In this document: positions 45,377 to 54,862 of the stretch, in pieces
Numbering within the stretch: position 1 is the stretch's first letter
Layout: the number at the start of each line of letters is the position of its first letter
Translations under genes and position numbers: made by a program
Assembly (NCBI GenBank): GCA_947497295.1
Contig: CANMFU010000001.1
Coordinates: 496,001-560,000 of the forward strand
Source of the DNA: an uncultured Roseovarius sp.
GTDB taxonomy: Bacteria > Pseudomonadota > Alphaproteobacteria > Rhodobacterales > Rhodobacteraceae
Length of the DNA: 64,000 nt
Direction of reading: 5' to 3'
The notes under the pieces: model-generated
Told to the model about the DNA's origin: nothing
The model's input: only the letters and a program-made list of their open reading frames with translations
Databases searched by the model: none

Positions 45377-45889
45377 TCAGCTGGATTTTGGCTCGGCCGG
45401 TTTTGCCTCAGGCGCCTTGCCTTTGGGGTTCAGCGGGTCGTCCTGACGCTGAACCGAACCCTCAAAATGGGCGCCGGATTCAATCGCGATTGTCTTGTGA
45501 ATGATGTCGCCTTCGACCCGCGCTGTCGAAGTCAGGCGCACCTTGAGACCGCGCACGCGGCCTACGATGCGGCCATTGATCACCACATCATCGGCAATCA
45601 CTTCGCCCTTGATCGTGGCTGTTTCTCCGATGGTCAGCAGATGGGCGCGAATATCACCCTCGACGACGCCTTCGACCTGAATGTCGCCGGTTGTCTTCAT
45701 GTTACCAGTGACGTGCAGGTCCGAGGACAGCACGGACGCCGGAGGCTTTGCTTTGGGTGCCGCTGCCTTGAAGTCGCCGCCCTGAGGTACCGCAGGCTTG
45801 GGGGCGTCCAGAGGCTTGTCATAGCCTGCCGGCTTGGGCGCGTCGCCCTTCTGCGGGCCAGGTTCGTTGATTTTGCTCTTAGAAAACAT
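45377..45889 (-). CDS. Bactofilin (polymer-forming cytoskeletal protein)
   Basis: This 170-residue bactofilin has the DUF583 beta-helix core (DIQVEGVVEGDIRAHLLTIGETATIKGEVIADDVVINGRIVGRV) flanked by a Pro/Lys-rich N-terminal tail and a charged C-terminal tail, both typical. Bactofilins polymerise at the membrane and localise cell-wall enzymes. Its start overlaps the end of the M23 peptidase gene by 11 bp, a pairing also known from other bacteria where bactofilin and M23 peptidases shape the cell. Confidence 0.93.
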   Translation of the reverse strand: MFSKSKINEPGPQKGDAPKPAGYDKPLDAPKPAVPQGGDFKAAAPKAKPPASVLSSDLHVTGNMKTTGDIQVEGVVEGDIRAHLLTIGETATIKGEVIADDVVINGRIVGRVRGLKVRLTSTARVEGDIIHKTIAIESGAHFEGSVQRQDDPLNPKGKAPEAKPAEPKSS

Positions 45890-47198
45890 TTCTACCAGCC
45901 TTGATGAATGTCATTGCGTTGATGGCCTTGCCGTCCACCCTGATTTCATAGTGTAGATGGGTGCCGGTGGATCGTCCAGAGTTTCCCATATCACCGATAT
46001 GATCCCCACGCGAGACCCTTTGCCCCTTCTTCACGCGGATTTTCGATTGATGCGCATAACGCGTCTCAATTCCAAAGGCATGCTTGATTTTGACCAGCCG
46101 TCCATAGCCGGACAGCCAGCCTGCATGCGTGACCACGCCATCGGCGGTGGCATAGATCGGCGAGCCATGGTCGCCGGCCATATCGGTACCGCTATGCATG
46201 CGGCCCCAGCGCTGACCGAAGCCAGATGTGTAGCGAAACGCACCCTTGAGGGGCAGCGCAAACGGCGCCTTTTCGGCGGCGATGCGATAAAGGTTCAGGC
46301 GGTCCAGCTGGTTGAGCAGACGATTGGCGCGCAGGGCATCGGGGGAAGGTGCTTCACCGCGCGTGGAGAAGCTGAGCGGCATCAGGGGACCACCCTGGCC
46401 GGAATAGCCCTTGCGCACGGTGTTCAGAATGGTGTCTGTGCTCATCCCGGCAGAGCGGAACATCTTGTCCAGCGGCTCGACCGAGATGGTCATCGCATCC
46501 TCAAGCTGGCGGAATATCTGATCGTTCTGATCCTGCATCAGGCGAATCTGGTGCTGCATCTCGTCGGCTTGCGTCAGCGCATCCTGTGCATCAGCAGTGA
46601 TCTGATCGCGCTCGGCGGCGGTTTCAGCCAGCGCCTGTGTCAGGAAGTCGATGGCGTTACCGGCCGCGCCGTTGCCGGAGGACAAGGCATCGCCGTCACC
46701 AGATGTCTCAAGCTCGGCCGTCAGGGTATCGGCCTTGCCGCGGGCATCGTCGCGCTCATGCATGGTGCGGCGCAGCGTGGACTGGATCACGCCGATGCCG
46801 GTCTCCATCTCGCGGCGGCGCGTCTCGGAGGCCAGTAGTTCCGACTGCATGACGGAAATCTGTTCCAGCGCCGAGTTGAAGCGCTCTTGCGCCTCGCGGG
46901 CCTCAATGGCGCGTTTGTCACGTTCACTGCTCAGATCGTTCAGGCGGCTTTCATAGGTGCGTTGATCACGCTTGGCCTGTTCGCGGAAATTGCCAGATCC
47001 GATGCTGTCCATCAGCAGGATAGCAGTTGCGATGATCGACCACGCAACAATCAGCGACACGCCTGTGAAGGCGACCAGCTGAGTCGCTGGCCGAAGCCGG
47101 ATAAAGCGGGTGTCGGTATCGGAGCGCAGAAAGACCCGGCGTTCGGGAAAATGGCGTTCCAGAAAAGAATGTACTTTTATTGCGATCAGTGTACGCAA
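45879..47198 (-). CDS. M23 family metallopeptidase with coiled coil
   Basis: The protein begins with a short cytoplasmic part (HSFLERHFPERRVFLRSD), then a membrane helix (FTGVSLIVAWSIIATAILLMDSI), a long coiled coil and a LytM-type peptidase domain near the C-terminus with HSGTDMAG and HLHYEIRVDG zinc ligands. It should cleave peptidoglycan crosslinks or regulate such cleavage from the periplasmic side. I chose TTG at 47198, since GAGGA lies 8 nt upstream and family members begin at this point; an ATG at 47228 and a longer track start at 47336 are alternatives. Confidence 0.88.
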   Translation of the reverse strand: MRTLIAIKVHSFLERHFPERRVFLRSDTDTRFIRLRPATQLVAFTGVSLIVAWSIIATAILLMDSIGSGNFREQAKRDQRTYESRLNDLSSERDKRAIEAREAQERFNSALEQISVMQSELLASETRRREMETGIGVIQSTLRRTMHERDDARGKADTLTAELETSGDGDALSSGNGAAGNAIDFLTQALAETAAERDQITADAQDALTQADEMQHQIRLMQDQNDQIFRQLEDAMTISVEPLDKMFRSAGMSTDTILNTVRKGYSGQGGPLMPLSFSTRGEAPSPDALRANRLLNQLDRLNLYRIAAEKAPFALPLKGAFRYTSGFGQRWGRMHSGTDMAGDHGSPIYATADGVVTHAGWLSGYGRLVKIKHAFGIETRYAHQSKIRVKKGQRVSRGDHIGDMGNSGRSTGTHLHYEIRVDGKAINAMTFIKAGRNVF

Positions 47199-47517
47199 GT
47201 GTCCCGTCCTCAGATTATCCGTGTCCATCCCAACGTGGCGCACATTCTTGAGGGTCGCGGCGCCTTGAGGTTTTTGCTTAGACAGAGCGTGGGCCATGAG
47301 CAACAGTTTTGGACTTTCCGGGCCCGGGAAGCGCACGAAAGGCCAAGAAACGGCAGATTACCGCCGATTTGCAACCATCTGGGCAGAGAACTGCATGTTT
47401 TGTCTGCGCCCAGATGTCGCAGTCGCTGTGGCGTGGCGCATCATTGGACGGTCCGCATTTGTAGGACAGGTGGCGATTCTGGGTATTTTTGACCAAGAAA
47501 AAGCTCAGCTGGATATG
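47199..47517. other. Spacer between the peroxiredoxin and M23 genes
   Basis: A 319-nt gap on the minus strand contains no supported gene. A + strand ORF at 47296-47529 lacks a ribosome site and any family motif. Nothing structural stands out. Confidence 0.4.
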
Positions 47518-48000
47518 CTATTGCGATGAAGGTCTCTGCAGCTCGGCGCGGGCCGCTTCCAGCACTTCCTGGGCGTGGCCGGGCACCTTGACCTTGCGCC
47601 AGACCCGCGCGACCCGGCCGTCTGCACCGATCAGGAAGGTGGCGCGCTCAATCCCCATGAAGGTTTTTCCGTACATCTTCTTTTCAACCCAGACACCGTA
47701 ATCCTCGCAGGCAGCGGCATGCTCGTCCGAAGCGAGCGGCACTGTCAGGTCGTGTTTTTCCCGAAATTTTTCATGCTTGGCGATGGAATCTTTGGAGATG
47801 CCGATGACGTGCGCGCCAATCTGGTCGAATTCGGGCGCAAGGGCGGTGAAATCCAGCGCCTCGCGGGTGCAGCCTGACGTGTCGTCTCGGGGGTAGAAGA
47901 ACAGAACGACAGGCGCGCCGCGCAGCGCGCTAAGCTGAATTTCGCCGCTGCCGGTGGTGGGAAGGGTGAAATCGGGGGCAAAGTCAGAGATATCGGTCAT
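47518..48000 (-). CDS. bcp: Thiol peroxidase/peroxiredoxin (Bcp/PrxQ family)
   Basis: The 160-residue peroxiredoxin has the peroxidatic cysteine at about Cys44 in YPRDDTSGCTREA, with the conserved DFAPDFTLP start and ERATFLIGADGRVARVW. The position of the usual second Cys of E. coli Bcp (five residues on) is Leu; the only other Cys is about residue 98 (AAACEDYG). It reduces peroxides, recycled probably by thioredoxin. AAGGA lies before the ATG. It is divergent from the YhdP-like gene. Confidence 0.93.
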   Translation of the reverse strand: MTDISDFAPDFTLPTTGSGEIQLSALRGAPVVLFFYPRDDTSGCTREALDFTALAPEFDQIGAHVIGISKDSIAKHEKFREKHDLTVPLASDEHAAACEDYGVWVEKKMYGKTFMGIERATFLIGADGRVARVWRKVKVPGHAQEVLEAARAELQRPSSQ

Positions 48001-48129
48001 GAGCTGTCCTTGGTCATGGCGGTGTTGGTGATATACTAACCTAGTGCGGGCCGTAGGAAAGGGACGCATCGCGAAGAATGACCGCGATACTTTTAAGAGA
48101 GGCGCGCCGATAAGCCTCCGCAGGAGCAG

Positions 48130-51100
48130 ATGAGCGAGACAGGTTCCCAGCCGCCAAGCGCGGATGCACAGACGCACGATGCCCATGCGCATCGCGCGCG
48201 GCGGCGGCGCAGGCGACGCAAGGCAGGACTGTGGTCGCTGCTGAGCATGACCGCGCTGGCCGGTGTGGCGGCGCTGTTCGTACTGTCCTATCTGGGCGCG
48301 CCCGTTGCAGTACCCGATTGGCTGCGGGCGCGCATCACCGATCGGATCAACAGCCAGACGGGTGCGTTGCAGGTCGAGCTGGGCCAGATGGTGGTTGTCA
48401 TCGAAGAAGGCTGGACTCCGCGGCTGGCCTTGCGAGCGGTGACGCTGCGTGGCCCGGACCAGCGCGTGATCGCTACGCTCGGTGAATTGGGCGGCACCTT
48501 TGCGCTGCGCCCCTTGTTGCAGGGGCAGGTGCAGCCTCGGGGGATCCGGTTGTCGGGCCTGCAGGTCCACTTGCGGCGGGATGATAAGGGAGGCATGGGC
48601 GTCCAGTTGGGCGCGGACATGGGGATGGGCGGCGGCGCGGCGCGGCCGCGCGATGTGCCGTCTCTGATTGCACAGATCGACGCGGCACTGGAGCGCCCGG
48701 CGCTGGCATCACTGGGTCATGTGCGCGCTGATAATATGACGCTGCGCTATGAGGACGCGCGCACTGGCCGGGCCTGGACGGTGGATGGTGGCAAGGTGGC
48801 GGTCACACATGAGGGCGGCGTTTTGCGGGCGCGCGGTGATTTCAGCGTGCTTGGCGCGCGGTCCTATCCCAGCACGCTGGAGTTCAATTTCTCCAGCCGG
48901 GTTGGCAGCACGGCGGCGCAATTGGGCCTGAATTTCACGGATCTGCCTGCGGGTGAAGTGGCGATGCAATCGCCGGCGTTGGCAGTGCTGGATGCGCTGG
49001 ACGCGCCGATTTCAGGCGCGCTGCGCGCCCGGCTTGATGATCAGGGGCGTCTGGGGCCTCTGAACGCGACACTGCAAATTGGCCAAGGTGTGCTGCAACC
49101 AAATCCGGCGACCAAGCCTATCGCCTTTGATGCTGCGCGCGCATATTTCACCTACGATCCGGCGGGCCAGAAAATCGAGATCGGGACGCTGTCCGTAGAC
49201 AGCAAATGGGTCAAGGCCAGCGCCGAGGGAACCGCGCATCTGGTTGGCGGCACCGATGGCTGGCCGGATGAATTTCTGGCGCAATTGCGCGTCAGCGACA
49301 TTACTGCCGATCCAGCCGATTTATATAAGGAATCGGTTCATGTGGACAGTGCCGCGCTGGATCTGCGGCTGCGGCTGGATCCGTTTCATCTGAGCATCGG
49401 CCAATTGAGCCTGTCCGATCAGGGACGCCATCTGGTGCTGGGCGGCGAGCTGCGCGGCAGCGATGCGGGCTGGGATCTGGCGCTGGATGGGCGGCTGGAT
49501 GGGATTGACCGCGCCCGGCTGATGCAGCTCTGGCCCGAAACAGCGGTTCCGAAAACGCGCAGATGGGTGGATGAGAACGTGCAGACCGCTGAGTTGCGCA
49601 ACATTGATATGGCGGTTCGGATGCGCCCGCAGCGGGCACCCCAGGTTGCCCTGTCCTTTGATTTCGAGGCGCTCAAAACTCGTTTTATGAAACAGATGCC
49701 GATGATCGAGGGTATGTCGGGCAAGGCGGTGCTGGTGGGCAAACGCTTTGCCATCGAGGCCGAAACGGGACGCGTTGAGGCGCCGCAGGACGGGTACATC
49801 GACATTACCGGCACCAGCTTTGTCGTGCCGGATATTACTATCAAGAAGGGTCCGGCGGAGGTGGCCGTGCGCACCGACAGCACCATCACCGCCGCGCTTT
49901 CGCTGATCGACGAAGAGCCGTTCCGCTTCCTCAGCAAACAGGATCGTCCCGTAACGTTGGCGCAAGGGCGCGCGAATGTAGCAGCAGACCTGAGTTTTCC
50001 ATTGATCCGGAAGTTGAAAACCAAAGATGTGCGCGTTGCGGTTGCTGGCGAGCTGTCTGATCTGCGCAGTGATGTCCTGGTGCCCGGACGCATTCTGACG
50101 GCAGACACGCTGGATCTGCGTCTGGCGGAGGGCCAGCTGCGCATTGGCGGTGATGGACAGCTGGACGGTGTGCCTTTTAACGGTCACTGGACTGCGGCGC
50201 TTGGTCCCGAGGCGCAGGGCAGCCGTGTTGAAGGCACGATCCTGCTGAGCCAAGACTTTGCAGATGTGTTCGGTATCGGGCTGCCGCCGGGCAGCTTTAC
50301 CGGCAGCGCACCGGGACAGATAACTGTAGATCTGGGACCGGGGAACGCGGCAGAGTTTGCGCTGACCTCGGATCTGGCGGGCTTGAGCCTGTCCTTGCCT
50401 CAGCTGAACTGGAGCCTGCCGCGCAATGCGAAGGGTGCGCTGGAGGTGCGGGGCAGGCTGGGTACGCCGCCGCAGATCGACCGGCTGTCGCTGGATGCGC
50501 CGGGGCTGAATGCGCTGGGCAGCGTGACGTTGACGCCGGGCGGGCAGCTGGGGCGCGCGCTGTTTTCGCGGGTTCAGGTCGGCGGCTGGCTGGATGCGCC
50601 GGTGGCGCTGGTCGGGCGTGGCAAGGGGGCAGCGCCCCGTATCGAGGTGACAGGCGGTAGCGTTGATCTGCGCCGCGCCGATCTGTCCAGCGGTGGAGGC
50701 GGCGCAAACACTGGCGGGCCGGTGTCGCTGGCGCTGGACCGGCTGACTGTGTCCGATACGCTGGCGCTGACGGGCTTCCGCGCCAATCTGGATCTGGCAC
50801 GCGGCGTTGACGGTAGTTTCACCGGCCGCGTCAACGGCGGAGCGCCCATTCGCGGTCAGATCGTACCGCAGGCCGGGCGCAGCGCATTCCGCATCACCAC
50901 CACCGATGCGGGCGGCGTTCTGGGCGCTGCTGGCTTGCTCAAGCATGCGCGCGGCGGCGAAATGGAGCTGCTTTTGACGCCTGCGGGCGCGCCCGGCATC
51001 TATGACGGCCAGCTGACGGGCGCCGACATCTGGCTGACCGATGCCCCAGCGATGGCGGCACTGCTAAGCGCGCTCAGCGTCGTCGGTTTGCTGGAGCAGA

Positions 51101-51552
51101 TGTCGGGCAATGGCATCCATTTCAGCGATGTCGACGCACGTTTCCGGCTGGGACCCGAGAGGTTGACGCTGTATTCGGGCAGCGCGGTGGGGGCATCCAT
51201 GGGCATTTCGATGGACGGCTATTATTACCTTGGCGCCAAGCAGATGGATATGCAGGGCGTCGTGTCGCCGCTCTATGTGGTGAATGCGATCGGTGCGATG
51301 TTCACGCGGCGCGGCGAAGGGTTGGTGGGGGTGAACTACACCCTCAAGGGGCCTGCCGCATCACCGTCGGTCGGGGTCAATCCGCTGTCGTTGTTGACAC
51401 CCGGCATGTTCCGAGAGATTTTCCGCCGCGCACCGCCGCAGCCGCCAAAACGCGCTTCAACTCAAGGAGTGGCGCCAGAGGGCGGACGGGATACAGCAGC
51501 GCCGCCGCCGGTTCAGAAACCCATGGATCGCGGGCGCGTAAATCGCCGGTGA
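48130..51552 (+). CDS. Large AsmA/YhdP-like inner-membrane protein
   Basis: The 1140-residue product starts with an Arg-rich cytoplasmic tail, one membrane helix at about residues 34-55, and a huge periplasmic region of beta-rich repeats (LRAVTLRGPDQRVIATLGELGGTFALRPLLQGQVQPRGIRLSG and many like it). The C-terminus has an AsmA-like region (AGAPGIYDGQLTGADIWLTD ... GISMDGYYYLGAKQMDMQGVVSPLY). The layout fits the DUF3971/YhdP group, which forms bridges for phospholipid transport to the outer membrane. It is followed by queA in 28 nt. Confidence 0.85.
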   Translation: MSETGSQPPSADAQTHDAHAHRARRRRRRRKAGLWSLLSMTALAGVAALFVLSYLGAPVAVPDWLRARITDRINSQTGALQVELGQMVVVIEEGWTPRLALRAVTLRGPDQRVIATLGELGGTFALRPLLQGQVQPRGIRLSGLQVHLRRDDKGGMGVQLGADMGMGGGAARPRDVPSLIAQIDAALERPALASLGHVRADNMTLRYEDARTGRAWTVDGGKVAVTHEGGVLRARGDFSVLGARSYPSTLEFNFSSRVGSTAAQLGLNFTDLPAGEVAMQSPALAVLDALDAPISGALRARLDDQGRLGPLNATLQIGQGVLQPNPATKPIAFDAARAYFTYDPAGQKIEIGTLSVDSKWVKASAEGTAHLVGGTDGWPDEFLAQLRVSDITADPADLYKESVHVDSAALDLRLRLDPFHLSIGQLSLSDQGRHLVLGGELRGSDAGWDLALDGRLDGIDRARLMQLWPETAVPKTRRWVDENVQTAELRNIDMAVRMRPQRAPQVALSFDFEALKTRFMKQMPMIEGMSGKAVLVGKRFAIEAETGRVEAPQDGYIDITGTSFVVPDITIKKGPAEVAVRTDSTITAALSLIDEEPFRFLSKQDRPVTLAQGRANVAADLSFPLIRKLKTKDVRVAVAGELSDLRSDVLVPGRILTADTLDLRLAEGQLRIGGDGQLDGVPFNGHWTAALGPEAQGSRVEGTILLSQDFADVFGIGLPPGSFTGSAPGQITVDLGPGNAAEFALTSDLAGLSLSLPQLNWSLPRNAKGALEVRGRLGTPPQIDRLSLDAPGLNALGSVTLTPGGQLGRALFSRVQVGGWLDAPVALVGRGKGAAPRIEVTGGSVDLRRADLSSGGGGANTGGPVSLALDRLTVSDTLALTGFRANLDLARGVDGSFTGRVNGGAPIRGQIVPQAGRSAFRITTTDAGGVLGAAGLLKHARGGEMELLLTPAGAPGIYDGQLTGADIWLTDAPAMAALLSALSVVGLLEQMSGNGIHFSDVDARFRLGPERLTLYSGSAVGASMGISMDGYYYLGAKQMDMQGVVSPLYVVNAIGAMFTRRGEGLVGVNYTLKGPAASPSVGVNPLSLLTPGMFREIFRRAPPQPPKRASTQGVAPEGGRDTAAPPPVQKPMDRGRVNRR

Positions 51553-51580
51553 CGGATAGCAAAAACAAGACAGAGGCGCC

Positions 51581-52633
51581 ATGAAGCTGAGCGATTTCGA
51601 CTATGACCTGCCCGAGGCGCTGATCGCCACGCGGCCCGCCCGCCCGCGCAGTTCTGCCCGGCTGCTGGTGGCGCAAGGCGCGGATATAACGGATGCGCAC
51701 GTCTGCGATTTGCCGGACTGGCTGCGCGTCGGCGACCGGCTGGTGCTGAACGACACCCGCGTTATCCCTGCGCGTCTGACCGGCCTGCGCCGCCGAACCG
51801 GTGCGCAAGGTCTGACCGAGGCCCGCATCGAGGTGACGCTTCTGGAGCCGCGCGCAGACGGCACATGGTCCGCGATGGTCAAGCCGCTGAAAAAGCTGGA
51901 TTTGGATGAGGCCGTGGTATTCTCTGACATATTCTCGGCCACGTTGGAGGGCAAAGAGGATGGGCTGGCGCAGCTGCGCTTTAACCTGACTGGCGATAAT
52001 TTCGATGCAGCATTGTCTGAGGCGGGCGCGATGCCACTGCCGCCCTACATTGCCGCGCGCCGCGCCGCTGATGCCGCCGACAAGGATGATTATCAAACCG
52101 TCTGGGCGCGCTATTCCGGCGCTGTCGCGGCCCCCACGGCATCACTGCATTTCGACGACGCGTTGCTTGGGGCGATGGCGGTTAGGGGCGTTGAATTTAC
52201 GTATGTCACATTGCATGTTGGCGCAGGTACGTTCCTGCCGGTCAAGGTGGATGACGTGACCACCCACAAGATGCACGCCGAATGGGGCGAGGTGACGCCG
52301 CAGGCCGCAGCCGAGATCGCAGCGACACAGGCCGCTGGCGGGCGCATCATACCCGTTGGAACCACCGCGCTGCGCCTGATCGAAAGCGCGGCGCAGGCGA
52401 CCGGCGCCATCGCCCCATGGCAGGGCACGACCGATATTTTCATCTACCCCGGTTTTCGATTTCGCATCACAGATGCATTGATGACGAATTTTCATCTGCC
52501 GAAATCGACGCTGATGATGCTGGTCTCTGCATTGATGGGGCAGGAGACGCTTGCCGAGATCTATGCCCACGCGGTCGCCCAAAAATACAGATTTTTTTCG
52601 TACGGCGATGCATCGCTGTTGATCCCGCGCTGA
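51581..52633 (+). CDS. queA: S-adenosylmethionine:tRNA ribosyltransferase-isomerase
   Basis: The 350-residue enzyme transfers ribosyl from SAM to preQ1 in tRNA, giving epoxyqueuosine. Signature regions are [73 protein letters not shown] and [18 protein letters not shown] precedes the ATG. It may be co-transcribed with the YhdP-like gene upstream. Confidence 0.96.
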   Translation: MKLSDFDYDLPEALIATRPARPRSSARLLVAQGADITDAHVCDLPDWLRVGDRLVLNDTRVIPARLTGLRRRTGAQGLTEARIEVTLLEPRADGTWSAMVKPLKKLDLDEAVVFSDIFSATLEGKEDGLAQLRFNLTGDNFDAALSEAGAMPLPPYIAARRAADAADKDDYQTVWARYSGAVAAPTASLHFDDALLGAMAVRGVEFTYVTLHVGAGTFLPVKVDDVTTHKMHAEWGEVTPQAAAEIAATQAAGGRIIPVGTTALRLIESAAQATGAIAPWQGTTDIFIYPGFRFRITDALMTNFHLPKSTLMMLVSALMGQETLAEIYAHAVAQKYRFFSYGDASLLIPR

Positions 52634-52738
52634 AACACTGCCAATGGCGGCGTCTATGCTGTGATGATCGTCGCTAACGGGCGCGATGGGCAGCGGGCAC
52701 TGTGGCAGGTTGCGTCTTGGCAGCCAGGGAGAGATGCG

Positions 52739-54028
52739 ATGATCAAGGTTCTGTCCGGTGCATGGGCACTGCTGTTCGGGATGATGCTGCTTCAGGTCGG
52801 AAACGGCATGCAGGGCACGCTATTGGGTATCCGGGGCGAAATCGAAGGATTTACCACCTTCGAAATGTCGCTGGTCATGTCGGGCTATTTCGTCGGCTTT
52901 CTTTTCGGATCACGCATGGCGCCCGAGATGATCCGCCGGGTGGGCCATGTGCGGGTGTTTGCCGCGCTGGGCAGCATGATCTCATCGGTGATGCTGCTCT
53001 ATCCGACATGGACGGACCCGTGGGCGTGGGGCATCGCGCGGATCCTGATCGGATTTTGCTTTTCGGGGGTGTATGTCACTGCCGAAAGCTGGCTGAACAA
53101 CGCCTCCAGCAATGAAAATCGCGGCAAGGCACTGTCGCTTTACATGATCGTGCAGATGATCGGCATCGTGTCTGCGCAGGCGCTGTTGATCGTGGCCGAT
53201 CCGGGTGGATTTATCCTGTTCATCATTCCGTCGGTGCTTATCTCGATCTCATTCGCGCCGATTTTGCTGTCAATCAGCCCGACGCCTGCGTTCGATACGA
53301 CCAAACCGATGACGTTGATGCAAATGTACCGCACATCACCGCTGGGCTGCGTGGGAATGTTTCTGCTGGGCGGCGTCTTTTCGGCGCAGTTCGGCATGGG
53401 CGCGGTTTACGGCGGCAAGGCGGGGCTGAGCGTGGGCGAGATTTCGGCCTTTGTGTCGTCGTTTTACGTTGGCGCCCTGATCATCCAATATCCGCTGGGC
53501 TGGCTGTCCGACAAGATGGATCGGCGTCTGCTGATCCTGATCGTCTCGGCAGGGGTGGCGATCGGGGCGCTTGTCGCGATGCTGTTTGGCACGTTCTTCT
53601 TCGTGCTGCTGTCTGCAGCCTTTGTTGTCGGCGGTCTGTCTAACCCTCTCTATTCATTGCTGATTGCGTACACTAATGATTTTTTGCAGCACGAAGACAT
53701 GGCCGCGGCCGCGGGCGGGCTGATCTTTATCAATGGGCTGGGCGCGATTGCCGGCCCGCTGATCACCGGCTGGATGATGGGCGTCATGGGGCCCAGTGGC
53801 TTTTTCCTCTACATCGCCGTTTTGGGCGCAGCGATGGCCCTGTACGCCGCATATCGCATGACGCAACGCCCGACTCACGTCATCGATCCGACCGATACCT
53901 TCACCACGGTCATGCCGTCCTCGTCGCCCGTCGCTGTCGCGATGGCACAGGAATATGCCATCGATATCGCGCAGGAGCAGGAAGATGCCGCAGACGAGGT
54001 TGCCGGTGTGCGCGCTGCCGAAGCCTGA
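52739..54028 (+). CDS. MFS transporter
   Basis: This 429-residue protein has about 12 membrane helices. The early motif GYFVGFLFGSRMAPEMIRRVGHVRVFAALG is an MFS motif A variant, and GWLSDKMDRRLLILIVSAGVA is the equivalent second-half motif. A short acidic C-terminal tail follows. The substrate is unknown. The track starts 26 codons earlier; ATG 52739 has GGGAGA nearby and leads directly into the first helix (VLSGAWALLFGMMLLQVGNG). It lies 105 nt after queA. Confidence 0.87.
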   Translation: MIKVLSGAWALLFGMMLLQVGNGMQGTLLGIRGEIEGFTTFEMSLVMSGYFVGFLFGSRMAPEMIRRVGHVRVFAALGSMISSVMLLYPTWTDPWAWGIARILIGFCFSGVYVTAESWLNNASSNENRGKALSLYMIVQMIGIVSAQALLIVADPGGFILFIIPSVLISISFAPILLSISPTPAFDTTKPMTLMQMYRTSPLGCVGMFLLGGVFSAQFGMGAVYGGKAGLSVGEISAFVSSFYVGALIIQYPLGWLSDKMDRRLLILIVSAGVAIGALVAMLFGTFFFVLLSAAFVVGGLSNPLYSLLIAYTNDFLQHEDMAAAAGGLIFINGLGAIAGPLITGWMMGVMGPSGFFLYIAVLGAAMALYAAYRMTQRPTHVIDPTDTFTTVMPSSSPVAVAMAQEYAIDIAQEQEDAADEVAGVRAAEA

Positions 54029-54146
54029 TGTGCGCATAAGCCCCGCGTGAGCGAAATGTTGCGTTTGAAGTATTACTTTACTGTTAAGAATATGCGCGCG
54101 CGGGTACCCTAAGATCATCGGCATTGGTCACAAAAGGAGCAGACCT

Positions 54147-54731
54147 GTGGTAGATCCAGACAGCGTGTTGAAATTCTGGCTCGACGACGTGGGCGAGGTC
54201 GGTTGGTATGCTCAGTCGGATGCGCTGGATGACAGTATTCGCGACAAGTTTGGGGAGGCTTGGGAAAAGGCCCGGACAGGCCATTTCGGCCTGTGGCTGA
54301 CCTATCCGACAGGTGCGCTGGCCTACATCATCCTGATGGACCAGTTCCCGCGCAATATGTTCCGCGGCAAGGCTGACAGCTTTGCGACTGATCGGGACGG
54401 CATCGCCGCTGCCAAGGTCGCCATTGACCGCAAATGGGATATGGCAATTGACGAACCCGCACGCCAGTTTTTCTATCTGCCGTTGATGCACTCGGAAAAC
54501 TTGCCTGATCAGGACCGCTGCATTCGTCTTATCTGCGAGCGCATGCCTGAAACAGGGTCGGGGACGTTGCTGCATGCGCGCGCGCATCGCGAAGTGATCC
54601 GTGAATTTGGCCGGTTCCCCTATCGCAATGAGGCGCTTGGCCGCAAATCGACTTTGCCCGAAATAGCCTATCTCAAGGCTGGAGCCTACGCGCATACGCT
54701 GCGCCAGTTGCAGCAAAAGGACGCTGCCTGA
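54147..54731 (+). CDS. DUF924 family protein
   Basis: This 194-residue all-helical protein begins VLKFWLDDVG and contains TGALAYIILMDQFPRNMFRG, then FFYLPLMHSENLPDQDRCI, HAREHR-like HARAHREVIREFGRFPYRN, matching DUF924. The fold is TPR-like; function is unknown. The start is a GTG with AAGGAG 8 nt upstream. A CtrA-like TTAC-N7-TTAA lies about 60 nt before it (54073-54087). A strong terminator follows. Confidence 0.9.
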   Translation: MVDPDSVLKFWLDDVGEVGWYAQSDALDDSIRDKFGEAWEKARTGHFGLWLTYPTGALAYIILMDQFPRNMFRGKADSFATDRDGIAAAKVAIDRKWDMAIDEPARQFFYLPLMHSENLPDQDRCIRLICERMPETGSGTLLHARAHREVIREFGRFPYRNEALGRKSTLPEIAYLKAGAYAHTLRQLQQKDAA

Positions 54732-54758
54732 CGGAATGGCCCTTCCGTCATGACGCGG

Positions 54759-54788
54759 CGCCGCATCCGGCAACGGATGCGGCGTTTT
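54759..54788 (+). terminator. Terminator of the DUF924 gene
   Basis: A perfect 11-bp stem (CGCCGCATCCG / CGGATGCGGCG) with loop GCAA is followed by TTTT, 28 nt after the stop. Confidence 0.9.
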
Positions 54789-54862
54789 CGTTTTGTTGAT
54801 GCGTTGTGCAACAGCCCAAAACGCTCTAGCATCGACTGGAACCCAGCATCCCGGAGACGCAT

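Noticed and set aside
47296-47529. 77-residue + strand ORF between the peroxiredoxin and M23 genes
   Set aside because: No ribosome site and no family motif; it overlaps the end of the peroxiredoxin gene on the other strand.
49321-50946. 541-residue minus-strand ORF opposite the YhdP-like gene
   Set aside because: Antisense shadow of a clear coding region; no ribosome site or family similarity.
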